Part shown: positions 32,984 to 46,200 of the stretch, piece by piece
Position numbering within the stretch: the stretch's first letter is position 1
Layout: every line of letters begins with the position of its first letter
From: Notamacropus eugenii
Taxonomy: Eukaryota; Chordata; Mammalia; Diprotodontia; Macropodidae
Assembly: GCF_028372415.1 (NCBI RefSeq)
Contig: NC_092878.1
Span: 29,618,903 to 29,682,902 of the forward strand
Length of the DNA stretch: 64,000 nucleotides
Direction of reading: 5' to 3'
Position numbers and translations under genes: made by a program
The notes under the pieces: model-generated
Seen by the model: only the letters and a program-made list of their open reading frames with translations
Databases searched by the model: none
Told to the model about the DNA's origin: nothing

Positions 32984-33889
32984 GTGAGCCGCGCGGGCCG
33001 GGAAGGGCGCCCCCGTGTGGGGAGCGAGGCCGCCCCCGCGGGCCGCGTTTCACCCTAACCCCTGCTTTGCAGATCTCGGACCTCCACATCAGCAAGTTCT
33101 TCGATCCGCGCCGAGCCACGGACCTGGAGAAGTTCTGCTCGGAAACCGTCGACGTCATCCAGCCTGCCCTGGTCTTGGCCACGGGTAAGGCGGCTCCCCC
33201 GGCGGGCGCTCAGCCCGGGCCGCCCCGCCTTCCTCGGCGAGCCCGGCTGGGCCGAGGGCAGGTGTACCGGAGCCTGGAGAGCTCCCTGGTGGGGGGGCGG
33301 ATGACGTCATCCTCAGCCTCCTCCTTCTCTTGGTTAAATTGTGGGGGGGACGCGTACGGGAAGATCTGTGGCAGGACTTCCCAGGTAGAACGGGTCCGAC
33401 GGCTGGCCTTCCTAATGGGCGGAGCCGGGAGAGAATTTGGAACGCGAAAAAAGGGAATGTTTTCTGAGAAGCTGTAGAGGGGCTGCTCCCTGGGGTTGTA
33501 ATAAACCCGAGTGGTGCGTGGTGTCGGCTAAAGGAGACAGCCACGCTAGCAAAGTGAGGGAACCTGAAGGGTGTTGTGTTTGTAAGGGACCTGCTCCTGG
33601 GAGACTTAAAATCTGCCTGTCTGTCTATCTGTCTATCTATCTGCCTGTCTATCTATCTATCTAATCTCTCTATCTCTCTGTCTATCTAGCTGTCTATCTA
33701 TCTATCTATCTGTCTGTCTATCTATCTAATCTCTCTATCTGTCTGTCTATCTGTCTGTCTAATCTCTCTCTATCTGTCTGTCTATCTGTCTATCTGTCTA
33801 TCTATATCTATCTTCCTGTCTGTTTATCTATCTATCTATCTATCTAATCTCTATCTATCTCTCTATCTGTCTATCTATCTGTCTATCTA

Positions 33890-33921
<32 letters not shown>

Positions 33922-34044
33922 ATCTCTCTTTATCTATCTGTCTATCTGTCTATCTAATCTCTCTATCTGTCTATCTATATCTATCTGTCTATCTATCTAA
34001 TCTCTCTCTCTCTCTCTCTATCTATCTGTCTATCTGCCTGTCTG

Positions 34045-34080
<36 letters not shown>

Positions 34081-34203
34081 ATCTCTCTATCTATCTCTCT
34101 GTCTATCTATCTGTCTATCTGTCTATCTAATCTCTCTCTCTATCTGTCTATCTGTCTATCTATATCTATCTAATCTCTCTATCTATCTGTCTATCTATAT
34201 CTA

Positions 34204-34235
<32 letters not shown>

Positions 34236-34256
34236 ATCTCTCTATCTATCTCTCTA

Positions 34257-34288
<32 letters not shown>

Positions 34289-37200
34289 GCTGTCTGTCTA
34301 TCTATCTATCTAATCTCTATCTGTCTGTCTATCTATATCTATCTATCTATCTGTCTGTCTGTCTGTCTATCTATCTACACACACACATATATAAATATAT
34401 ATACACACACATATATATAATATATATACATATAAATCATACCTTTATAATAAAAAATATATCAATATATAACAGAAAGTTATAGAGGAGAAAGACAAAA
34501 TGCAACTGATTTGCTCATGGTAAGTCTAGTATTTTCCTGACCCGCTGGAATTTATTTTAGAGTGAGATAGGACTTTTTTGTATACATACAGGTCACCTCC
34601 CAGATGCTATAACAAAGAGACAAACACAGAAGACATATAGACACTTGACTCTAGAGTGTGCGTTTCTGTTGCTTTTGGTTTCTGAATTTTTGTTTCTGAA
34701 TCTATGAGAAAGGGGGTGGAATTACCTTAATTTTAATAGGTATTATGCATTATCTGTGTTTATGTTTTACCTTATCCCAGTTACATGGTAAACTCTATGA
34801 GGCAGGGATTATATCTTATCCAAATTTGGTATTTCCCTTAGTGTAGTTCTCTGCACATAGTAACCATGACAAATATTAATAAGTATTTGTTGAATAAATG
34901 AACTGACTATAGAACAAGAATGAGCTTTTTGGAGGGACTAACTCTTCTAGCCCAAAGTCTTCTAAACTGTGAACTGTTGAAGGCTGAAATGTCTGATTCA
35001 AGACTTTGTTGCCTGATCCCTTAATTTCTGTGATGCTGGCTCAACTGCTTAATAGTTGATCTATTAGCACTGTGCCTGGTACATAGTAGGTGCTTAATAA
35101 ATGCTGGTTGAAAAAAAAATGCTGGTTTAGTGAATGACCGAAATAATATACCACTAAACCCTTTATTGGGATAGACTTTTGAAGGTGAATCTTTCTATTG
35201 TCTCTCGCTGGAGCTGACAGCATCCTTAGGAAACCTGACTAACATCTCCTAAGGTGGATCCTTTGATGGGGCTATCTTGTATTTGCCTAGACTAGTTTTA
35301 TTATTTTTAAAAATTCAATTTTATTTTATTCTCAGTTTTGAATTCTTATCCTCCCACCTCTCTCTCCTCCATTCATTGAAAAAGCAAGAGGGAAAAAAAA
35401 GTACAAATAGGCGTCACCTAGCAAAACAAATTCTCAACCAGTTTTCTTATTACAATTTTTTTTCTATTAGAATCTTATATGATGAAATTCATATCATGCT
35501 CTTTGAGGAGACTGTTTCACAACTCAATGACTGTTAGGTAGAATAGTAGATTAGAGTCAGGAAAACCTGAGTTCAAATCCTGTCACACACTTAACTGTGT
35601 GGCCCTGGCAAGTCATTTAACTTCTGTATGACTCACTTTCTCTAATGCAAATAATAATAGTGCCTACCTCCCATTAAATGAGGATTAAAGGCTTTGTCAG
35701 CTACTATAAAAATGGTAGAGATAAGGAGAGCAGGTTAACACACACCATTCAGGAAAGATAACATTTTGATCATGGTTCTTGGCTCTGAAAGTGGAGTTGA
35801 GTGGGAGCAGGGAAAGCAAGGATAGATGAAATAGAGGTGTAGGGGTGGGGAACCTGCAGCCTTAAGGCCGCAAGTGGCCTTCTTGGGTGTGACCTTTTGA
35901 CTGAGTCCAAGTTTTACCGAACAAACCTTTCATTAAGAGGATTTGTTCTGTGAAGTTTGGATTCAGTCAAAGGGCCACATTTGAGGACCTAGAGGGCCAG
36001 CCACATGTGGCCTTGAGGCCACAGGTTCCCCACCTCTGTTACAATAGAGAGAGTCATCAATTAGGGCAGTGGAATTCCAGGATAGAAAATCCTCTAGGAT
36101 CTTCTTAACCTGGAGTGTGTGAACTTTTTTCTTAAAAAAGTGCATTTCAGTATAACTAATTTCTTTTGTAATCCTATGTATTTTATGCATTTAAAAACAT
36201 TAGTCTAAGAAGGTAATCTCTAGGTTTCACCAGTAAGTCATTGACACAAAAAAGGTTGTGAACCTAGGTTATGGGGCCTGTAAGGTGGTTGGCAAGGTTG
36301 TGGAAGAAGATGGTTGGGGTTTTCCTGAACTAGAAGTTATATAAGATATCCATAGTGGATGCTGGCATGGGAGCCAGGAAGACCTTGGCTCAGGTTCCTC
36401 CTCTGATATATACTGACCCTAGGCAAGTCATTTAACTTCTCAGAACACCAGCCCTGGAATCAGGAGGACCTGAGTTCAAATGTGGCCTCAGACACTTATT
36501 AGCTGTGTGATCCTGGGCAAGTCACTTAACTCTGCTTGCTTCTGTATCCTTATCTGTAAAATGAGCTGGAGAAAGAAATGGCAAACCACTCTGGTATCTT
36601 TGCCAAGAAAACCCCAGATGGGGTCTTGGAGAATGGGACATTTCAGAAACAACTCAACAACAAGTGCCCATGGCAACTCCATAAGACTAAACATTGCAGA
36701 TAATGTGCCAATCTACATTAGAAAAGTGAGTTCCTCATACCTCTGCAGTTGAAGGTACGATTATTATCTCTGTTCCTATCTGCCTAAAACAAATAATTTA
36801 CAGACTTTATAAATAAAACCTATGCTGAAAAAATTTGCCCATTTTAGTATGTAGCTTTGAATGCAAGTGGTCCCCTATTCAGGTAGGTGTTGGGTACTTC
36901 AACCCTGTTTTTTGTACAGTGGACATTACTTGCCTGATTTTCTGGAATTTATTTTAGAATGATAGATGATTTTTTTGTGCACTTACAGGTGACCTCACGG
37001 ATAGCCTAAGAAGGGATCGATGGGGATCCAGGCAATTTGAAGTAGAATGGCAAACTTATTATAATATCCTGAGGAGAACTAGGGTCATGGAAAAAACCAC
37101 GTGGCTAGATATCAGAGGAAACCATGGTAAGAGGGAGCCAACACTTGGGTATCATTAAAGCCAACATTTCTCCTGGAGTTTGTGTTTTCCAGCCCTAATA

Positions 37201-40200
37201 CAATTGAACTAAGTTATAAAATGGATTGTTCTCACACAGATTTGAATGCTGAAGGTCAAATCTGGTTGTGTGAAACACAACAGAATATATAGTAAAAAAA
37301 AAACAAACCACCTTATAAGACATTGTTAGCCTCTAAGGGTCATGATAAGCCTAATAACAAGTGAAAATGTTCACTACTTTAAAACTATTATATGGGATAA
37401 AATTATTTTAGTGACTATTATATGTGGCCATTCGTATCAAATTAAGATATTTGCATATAAACCTCCCTAAAAATACCTGTGCCCTTTTTAATGATTGTCC
37501 TGATTTGTCAGTTGAGGAATTTATAGTAGTCTAAATTATTTTTCTTTTCATTGTTAATGAGTGACTATCCATAAGAATTATCCTTTCTTTTGGAGAGGCA
37601 CTGTAGCTTAGTGGCAAATACCCTATACTTGGAATCAAAAGAATGAGATGAAGTTCCAGCTCTTTCCTTTAGTAGGTATATGAATTTGAGAATGGCATAA
37701 GGTTACTCATAATCTCTAAAATGAGGGGGTTAGACTAGTTGATTTCTCAGGGCCTTTGCAGTTCTAACAGTTTAGGAGCCAATGAGATTATCTTATTAGG
37801 TAAAATGCATAACTCTCAGTTTGATGATATTGTATTCTACATACAAATAATTACTATAAAGCAGCTGTCAAAGTTTAGTGCAAATATACTTAAGCTATAA
37901 TTCTCTGAGGAAAAGGTAAACTTTTGCCTTTTTATGATCTTTATAGGTGGTACCTATTAAATTCTTTTGCATTAAATAATAAATCTACGTAACAAATATT
38001 TTAAGGTCAAAAACTGAGCTATTTACTGCAAATAATATTCAATAAAACAAATTCTAGTGTAATTAAATAACTTGAGTTGTCCCTTAGAATTACAATGGAA
38101 TTTGACTTGTGTGTACATAAACATGGATATAAGCATATTTGTAGTTAGGCTGAACTGTTGACCTCAAAGGTCCTTTCCAGCTCTAAAGCTGTGATCCTTT
38201 ATTCCTGTGTGTTAAATATATATCCTCTTTAGATAGCAAATTTCTCGAGAGCTGGAACTATATCTCATCTATTCTCTTAGGTAACCCTTATAATGAATTT
38301 GTGACAAACAAAAAGGATCATTGCCCTTTTTCTCATAGTTTACATGCTAAGATGATAAAAATAAATATTATACTATATCTTTTTTCTTCCCAGATTTATA
38401 CATCTCCTTTTCAGATCCAAGGGCCTTTCCCCTGGGAATGAGTTTATGAAAATTTTGTGCCTCATCCCCTTTTTTCAGATAGGAAATAACTTTTGAAAAC
38501 TCTGAAAACACTCAGTGCTAAAGAGTGTTTGCTAGAATAAAATTATGTAATTTCTTCTAGGTCTTGTGAACCCTTCACACTAGTTAAGTGGGCTGAGTTT
38601 GTTTCTCTCAAGAGGTTTTGAAGACTGTTCCATCATTTGGCAGGAGGGTTGTTAAAAATGAACCTGAGACTTATTAGCTTAATTTTCATTGTTGGCCTCA
38701 ATTGGATTTTCAGCCTGTTCTCAAGGTTAATGAAGATTTAATAGATTCCCAAAGGACTAAAGTGAGTAATAGTTTTGGCAAGGAAACCAAGCGTCTAGTT
38801 TCTTTGAAATCACAATATACCTGGATGAATTTACAGAGGATCGATAATCTCTTCTAACCCATTCTAACCCATCTAACTCCCAGAGTTTCTTCATGGGTCA
38901 AACAGGGAAAGGATAGGTCACTAATCTTCTATTACCTAGTAGAGTGCTTTATACAGATGAAACATTTATTATAGGTATAAATGATCTACAGTTCAGAAAA
39001 ACTGTATTTACCCTAAGTATGTGATGGCTGAAATGTAATAAATAAAACCCATTCCTTGGTGATCATAAGTGGAAAAAAACCTGAATTACTCCCCCCCTGC
39101 CAAAAACAAACCCCAGACTTTTTTGAGGTCCATATTAGCTTATTCAAAATAATAATTACAAACACTCATTATTCCTCAATCAATTATATATCTTTTTGTA
39201 TATATCTTTTAATATATCTTTTATATATCTTTATATATATATGCATATATATATATATATATGTTCTATATCTTTTAATAAAATTTTCATATAACCTGTA
39301 GTCAGTTCGGAATTTTTCAAGTCTTTTGTTACTTAGTAACAAAGTACCATCTTCTTCATCAATTTCCTAGTTGAGTGAATGGCATTCTATTGTATAAAGT
39401 GCTTATAGAGATATAATAATAATTTTTATCTGATCATTAACCTTTGTGTGAGTTTTTTGTTTGTTTTGATTTTTTTCCTCCCCTATAGATTCATTCAACA
39501 TTCCAAGTCTGGAGAGTAGCCAGAATTATTACAGGTACTGAAATGAACTGGAGATAGTCTTGTCACTGTGTGTGGACAGTGATTTGGGAAGAGTAAAGTC
39601 AATTTGGAGTGAATATCAATCAATCAACAAACACTTATTGAGTGCCTATTATGTGCCAGGTGTTGTGTCAGGCACTGGGGATATAAACTATGAGGGGGAA
39701 GCACTGATTGGCAAATGTTCTTTTATACCAGATATAGAGCCTTTTGTACTATTAAAAGAAGAGAATTGCCTCTTTTGTGACTATAAGAAAAGCAGAGAGC
39801 AGAGGGTTTCCATTCAGTTGTGTGTATTTAAAAAAAATTCTCATAACTTTATGGCTACTATTTCTATTTACTATAGCACACCTTAAAGTTATTTTTCACC
39901 CTTGCCTTTCAGCAGCATTTCTTTAGCCAAATATGTTTCTCTTTTCCTGCATTAGGGATTCATCTTTTAATACATTTCACATTGACAGTAGTATTACACT
40001 GCATCAATTAACCAAAACAATAAGTATTCATTGAATTTCACCTTTGTACTTAACACTGGGGTGGGCCCTGTGAAGGACACAAGAATAATATAAGACGTAA
40101 TCTCTATTGTCAAGGAACATGTAGTTCAGTTGAGGAAATAAAACATGTTTAAGAAAACAACAAATAATGTAAGAAAGTATGTGATCTAAATACTAAATTA

Positions 40201-43200
40201 TGTCTTATAGGCTTGAAATTCTTTAGGAAATGATAGAAGGGAACTTAAGGGGTCAGTGTGGATATTAATGGGGAAACTTTGCAAGAAGTTTGGTCTGGGT
40301 CTTGATGAATGGGTATGATTTGGGGAAGGGCATAGAGAAAGAGGAAAAGCGTGAAAGAAGACCTGGAAGCACAGATGAGCTTATGGAGAGTGATAAGGAG
40401 ATTGTCTTTACTAAGACAAAAGCTTCCTGTATTCATTTTATTTTTTAAAAAGTTTTATTGTTACCTTTATTTTTTTATTTTTTTTTTAATTTTTTAATGT
40501 TTAACAATCACTGCCATACAATTGAGATTTTATCCCCCCCACACCTACCCCCCACTACCCCCCTCCCTCCCCACGACCGCATACAATTCTGTATAGGTTC
40601 TACATATACTTTCCTATTGAGTATATTTTCACTATAGTCATGCTATGTAGTCAGACTAAGATAAATGAAAGAAATCGTATAACAAATCAGAACATGATAC
40701 ACAAACACATACACATACACAAACATGATCTGCTACATTATGTGAGTGACTTCCATATTTCTCTCTCTGAGTGTGTAAGGCATTTTGCCTTGAGAACCAC
40801 CATTGGGATTTTTTTTTTTTAAGAAGTTCTTGCGTTATTACGAAATTCCAAGTCTACCAGAAAAAACTCTCGCACACTGTGGTCGTTGCTGTGCACAAAG
40901 TTCTCCTGGTTCTGCTCCTTTCACTCAGCATCAGGTCATATAAGTCCTTCCAGGCCTCTCTGAAGTCTTCTTGTTCATCATTTCTTATGGCACAATAGTA
41001 CTCCATTACATTCATATACCATAATTTATTCAGCCATTCCCCAATTGATGGACATCCCCTCGACTTCCAGTTTTTGGCAACTACATAGAGTGCTGCTATA
41101 AATATTTTTGTACATGTGGGACCCTTTCCCATTTTTATGATCTCTTGGGGATACAGTCCTAGTAGCGATATTGCTGGGTCAAAGGGTATGCACATTTTTG
41201 TAGCCCTTTGGACATAGTTCCAAATTGCTCTCCAGAATGGTTGGATGCGCTCGCAGCTCCATCAACAATGAATTAGTGTTCCAACTCTCCCACATCCTCT
41301 CCAGCATTTATCATTTTCTTGTTCTGTCATGTTTGCCAATCTTATAGGTGTGATGTGGTACCTCAGAGTTGTTTTGATTTGCATCTCTCTAATCAATAGT
41401 GATTTAGAGCATTTTTTCATATGATTATAGATATCTTTAATTTCTTCTTCCGAAAATTGCCTGTCCATATCCTTTGACCATTTATCAATTGGGGAATGAC
41501 TTGTATGATTATACATTTGAGTCAGTTCTCTATATATTCTAGAAATGAGGCCTTTATCCCCGAGCTTAGCTGTAAAAATTCTTTCCCAATTTACTACATC
41601 CCTCTGGATTTTGGTTGCATTGGGTTTGGTTGTGCAAAAACTTCTCAGTTTAATGTACTCAAAGTTATCCATTTTGCATTTCATAATGCTTTCTATCTCT
41701 CCTTTAGTAAAAAATTCTTCCCTTCTCCATAGATCTGATAAATACACTATTCCTTGCTTCTCCAGTTTATTCATGGTATCAATCTTTATACCTAAATCAT
41801 GTACCCATTTGGACTTTATTCTTGTGTACGGTGTCAGGTATGGGTCTACCTTTATTTTTATACCTATCATTTCCCCTTAAACTTCTTTCCTCTTCTGAAT
41901 TCTTCCTTTTAACAAAAACCAAATAGACAAACAAAACCCCAAATCCCTGGCCCCTGAGACCACATCTGACATTGTAGACCATAATTCTCCAGCAGGTGTC
42001 ATTCCTTAGTCAGTTTTCCAGGTCCTATAACATTCATTAAAATTCATTTGTGTGATTGCGTTTTAGTGTTGTTATTGTTTCTATAATTGTTGTGATTGTG
42101 CTTATTGTTCTTTTGGTTCTGCTTTCTTTGCATCATTTCATATGTCCTGGTTTTTCCAACTCCCTTATTAATGTCATTATTAAATTAAATAACATTAAAT
42201 TATATTCATATACCACAATTTGTTCAGCCGTTATCCAGTTGATGCTCACCCATTTTATTTCCAGCTTTTTACAACAAAAAGTGCAGCTGTGAATATTTTG
42301 TTGCATACTTGGTTATATCTAAGACCTTTCTGCTACATATCCTTGTGGTATGTGCTCAGTAGAGAGGTTGCGAGGCATGAAGGGTTAGTCACTTTTCTCA
42401 CATAATTCTAGCTTGATTTCTAGAACAGTTGGACAGTTTTGAGCTCTACCAACTGTGAACTAGTCTGTCTTTCTAATAACAATAATAACAGCTGGTATGT
42501 AGTACCTACTATGTAACAGGCACAACACTTTACAGGTTTTATCTTATTTGATCCTCACAACAACCCTGTGAGGTAGGTTATTATTATCATCTTCATTTTA
42601 CAGTTGAGGAAACTGAAGCAAATCTAGAAGTTTCCTGTTCAATAATTGGAAGTAATAGTAGAGTGGGATCAGATTGTAGATGATGTTGAGGGGCTCAGCA
42701 GAGGAGTTTGGCTTTAATATTACAGGCAATAATAAGTCTTGCAGGTTCTCGACAGAATAGCATAAAAAATGGTGTTTTACGAAGATTCATCTGCAGCAAC
42801 GTGTAGAAGAGAGACTGGAGGCAGAGAAGCCGATTAGAAAGCTACAGTGATAATTTAGGCATGATTTGAGGAGGGTCTGAGTGAGGGGGATGGAAGCAGA
42901 AATGGAACAAAGGACTTTGGGTATTGGGGTCAAAAGAAAATATAAAAACAAAGATGACTATCAGGATTTCTTGCCTTTATATTTTTTAAAATCAAAATTT
43001 TATTTTCTATCCTTCAGTGCATCAAAGATTTATTTTCTGCATTACATCAAGATGTCTGTCTGTTAGTGTATCTACACACACACACACACACACATCTTGA
43101 CACATAGAGAGATAATGTAGAAATACATGCACATCTGAAAGTTCCAATCTTACCAGTGCAGTATTTTTATTGAAAATAGCTGCCATGGTAATATCCATAA

Positions 43201-46200
43201 TACTTATAGGCATACTAATGCTATATTTTAATCTCTAGCTTCAGATTCTATATTAACATGTCTGAACATGTATATGGACAGCAAGTTAGAGATCGTGAAA
43301 TTCTCAGGAATCACAATACAAATATAATAAATCATTAAAAACAATAAGTAATAAAAATTGTAATGAAGAAAGAAATGGAGAAAAAATCCTAAAGGGGAGA
43401 TCTAATAAGTATTAGAGAGGAGAGGCAGAATATTCTGCCTTTGTTTATATTTTACCTCAAAAATACACTAGTTTTCTAACATTACTGACAATTTCTGAAG
43501 TAATATATTTACTTTGAGATGTATTAATAGATTCTGCGACTTACATATAACTGTGGGAAAGGATGTTAGTTTAAGTTTTAGAAATTTCTTTGTCCTTTTT
43601 CTTACTTCTTGTTAAGTCAAATATTTCCCAGAGTTTTGGAAGGCCTGAGCTGGAATCCCATTGTGGCCACTTTCTAGCTCTGTGACTTCAGGCAAGTTAC
43701 TTCATTTTTCTAAAACTCAATCTCTTTATATGTAAAATGATCATTTTAATACTTCAATGATCTCACGATGTTGAAGTAAGGAAAATGCTTTATAAACTGG
43801 AAATCACATAAATATGAGCAATTATTATTTTTTCATAGAATCTTTTTTAATGGAAGATCTCTTGCTTGGAATTTCCATTTACAAAAGAAAGAGGAATAAT
43901 AGTTTTTGTTATTTGATAAAGATAAGGTTTGCTGAATAAACATCATAGAGCAAGGGTTCTTAACCTTTTTTGTGTCTGGGACCCCTTTGGAATTCTGGTG
44001 AAGCCTATGGACCTGTTCTTAGAATAATATTTTTAATGCATAAAATAAAATACATAGCATTGCAAAGGAAACCAATTATATCGAAATACAGAGGTCAAAA
44101 GATTTCAGAAAAAGTACCAACATCTTAGGTCCCAAGGTGAAAACACCTACCTAAACTGTAAAGGAAGCCATCAAAAATAAAATAAAAGATACACATAAAC
44201 GTACAGATAGCACTTGCACATAGGAATCTTTGTCTGCAAACTGAAAACATGGAAATTAGTTATTGAAAGACATATGCTATTTGATCTGTCTAATAACCTA
44301 GAAGTTAACACACTTCATTTTAATTTTTAAAAGTGTTATTCATGTTCTTTGTTTTTATATCACAGTCATTTTTGATGTATTCATTCTCTATCCCCACTCT
44401 ACCCTTCTTACCTTGAAACAAAGAAAAAAGATTAAGCAAAAACCAGAAGGCACAGTAACTGTCTGGCACTACATGCAGTGTTTGGTACTGAAGGCATCTC
44501 TCCGAGCCTTGAAAGGAAGGAGGTGGATTCCGTTAGTTTTTCTCTGGGACCAAGACTGATCATTTAAGTTATGCAGAATTTGGCTTCAGCTTAGTATTCT
44601 CTTCATTTGCATTATTGAAATAGTCATGCATTTTGTTTTCTCTGATTTCCTCATATTCATTTTATCTTATGGTGCAATAACAATACAGTGTATTCATACA
44701 CCATAATTTGTTGAGCTATTTCCCAATGGATTACTCACCTTTCCAACTGTTTTTGCTATCCCAAAAGCACTGCTGAAGATTTTTTAGCATATGTAGGACT
44801 TTTGTTCCTGTTTAACCTCTTTGAAATATGTGCACAGTATGGGGTAGGTCTCTTGGTCGAATGACTTATGGTTTAATCACTTTTCTCACATAAATTCCAA
44901 ATTGTTTTCAGCCACTTGGCTATTCAAATGTTATGGATATCCAAGAATAAGCTATGGCCTGCCAGTTTTATTTGCCTTCCTGAGGCTTATAGCTACCTGT
45001 TCTGTTGGCATTAACCCTTCCTACCAGTACTCTTTCCCTGCTCCAATCAATGAGGAGACCTCTGTCAGACATGGGTCATGGGAACATGCCTGGGTCATGT
45101 TGCTCCTCAATTAAAAAATCCTCCCTCAGTAGCCATCTATTTTCTGTCAAATTAAGTTTGTATTCCTTTGTCTGGCATTCAAGGTCCTCTATATTCTAGT
45201 ACCATCCTCCTTTTCCTATCTTACCTCACACACTTTCCCCTCCATGTTCTGTAGTGCTGCAGCCAAATTGGACTTTTCCCTTTATACTGCTTTCCCTGCA
45301 TGCCCCCCATTATTCTCTGTTTAGAATATCTTCTCTTCCAAAATGCCCTGTTCTTCTGTAGCTCTCACATAACACATTTTTGTTCCTCCTTAATAGACTT
45401 ATCATGTATTTTGTATCACAATTATTTGTATCAAATCCTATTAGCTCTGTGAGGGCACAGACCATACCTAAACTTTTGTTTCCCTAGCACTTAGCACAGT
45501 GATATTCCTGCTTCTTCAAACAATTAAATAATTCAAATTTAATAATTTAATTCAAATAGTTAAAGGATATATATGATTTTGTCAGTGTGGATATTCTTTC
45601 CACCATTACAGATGACCATTCTTCCTGTGCTTTAAAAAATGGTCTTTATGAGTTGTTGGAAATGAAAAAATGTACCACCAAGGTGGCCAACCCTCTTGAG
45701 TCTTTTCAGACTTATCATCCTCTGATAACGGAAAGCTCATCTGTTGCCAGGCCTTTATTCAAAAATTTTTAAAGCTTGTATTCTACTGGCATAGCCATCA
45801 CTACACCACTCCACTGAGGGAGTTTGACAGTAGAGGTTATGTACATGGTAGACACTTAAAGAGATCGACCAAATTACTGAATTTGTTGCTGAAATTTTGA
45901 CATTCAGCAAAGCATATTTGCTACCTACTCCTTGTCTCTTTAGAATGATAGATTCTGGAGGGCAGGAATCATATCTTCTCTATGATCAATAGGATATTCA
46001 GTATATCATGGAATGCTTTTTTAAAAAGAAGTTCAATAATAGTAAGAAAAAAATTGGAATAAATGCATACTGGCATAATTGATTACATCTCTACCACATT
46101 GTATTCCAGTATGTATGAGAATTATAGTGTAGATAGACTTCCTCAGCACTATGTACCAGAGTGCCAGGACTGAATTCGGAAGACTCCTCTTCATAAGCTC

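Larger units (their letters stand above)
32500..33480 (+). promoter_or_regulatory. TMEM62: CpG-island promoter of TMEM62
   Basis: A GC- and CpG-rich block spanning the upstream region, exons 1-2 and the start of intron 2. It contains an E-box CACGTG (32,589-32,594), a 14-bp tandem duplication (32,632-32,659) and an ETS/GABPA-type site CCGGAAGTG (32,714-32,722) about 80 bp before the ATG. No TATA box is seen. The island ends shortly before the tetranucleotide array at 33.6 kb. Confidence 0.8.

Noticed and set aside
32520..32987. 155-codon open frame overlapping TMEM62 exon 1
   Set aside because: A different frame from the TMEM62 peptide. Arg/Pro-rich composition is typical of chance frames in CpG islands.
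33613..34378. CRISPR array or regulatory satellite
   Set aside because: No repeat-spacer structure. It is a slippage-type tetranucleotide array in a mammalian intron.
34592..34705. Alternative functional exon of TMEM62
   Set aside because: Motif II Asp is replaced by His, no donor is seen and the frame meets a stop. Called a pseudo-exon.
35832..36046. 8-bp target-site duplication for the palindromic MITE
   Set aside because: The flanking octamers match at only about half the positions, so the duplication is not supported.
41262..41870. 202-codon minus-strand frame as a host gene
   Set aside because: Clear L1 ORF2 C-terminal sequence, continuing in frame after one stop.
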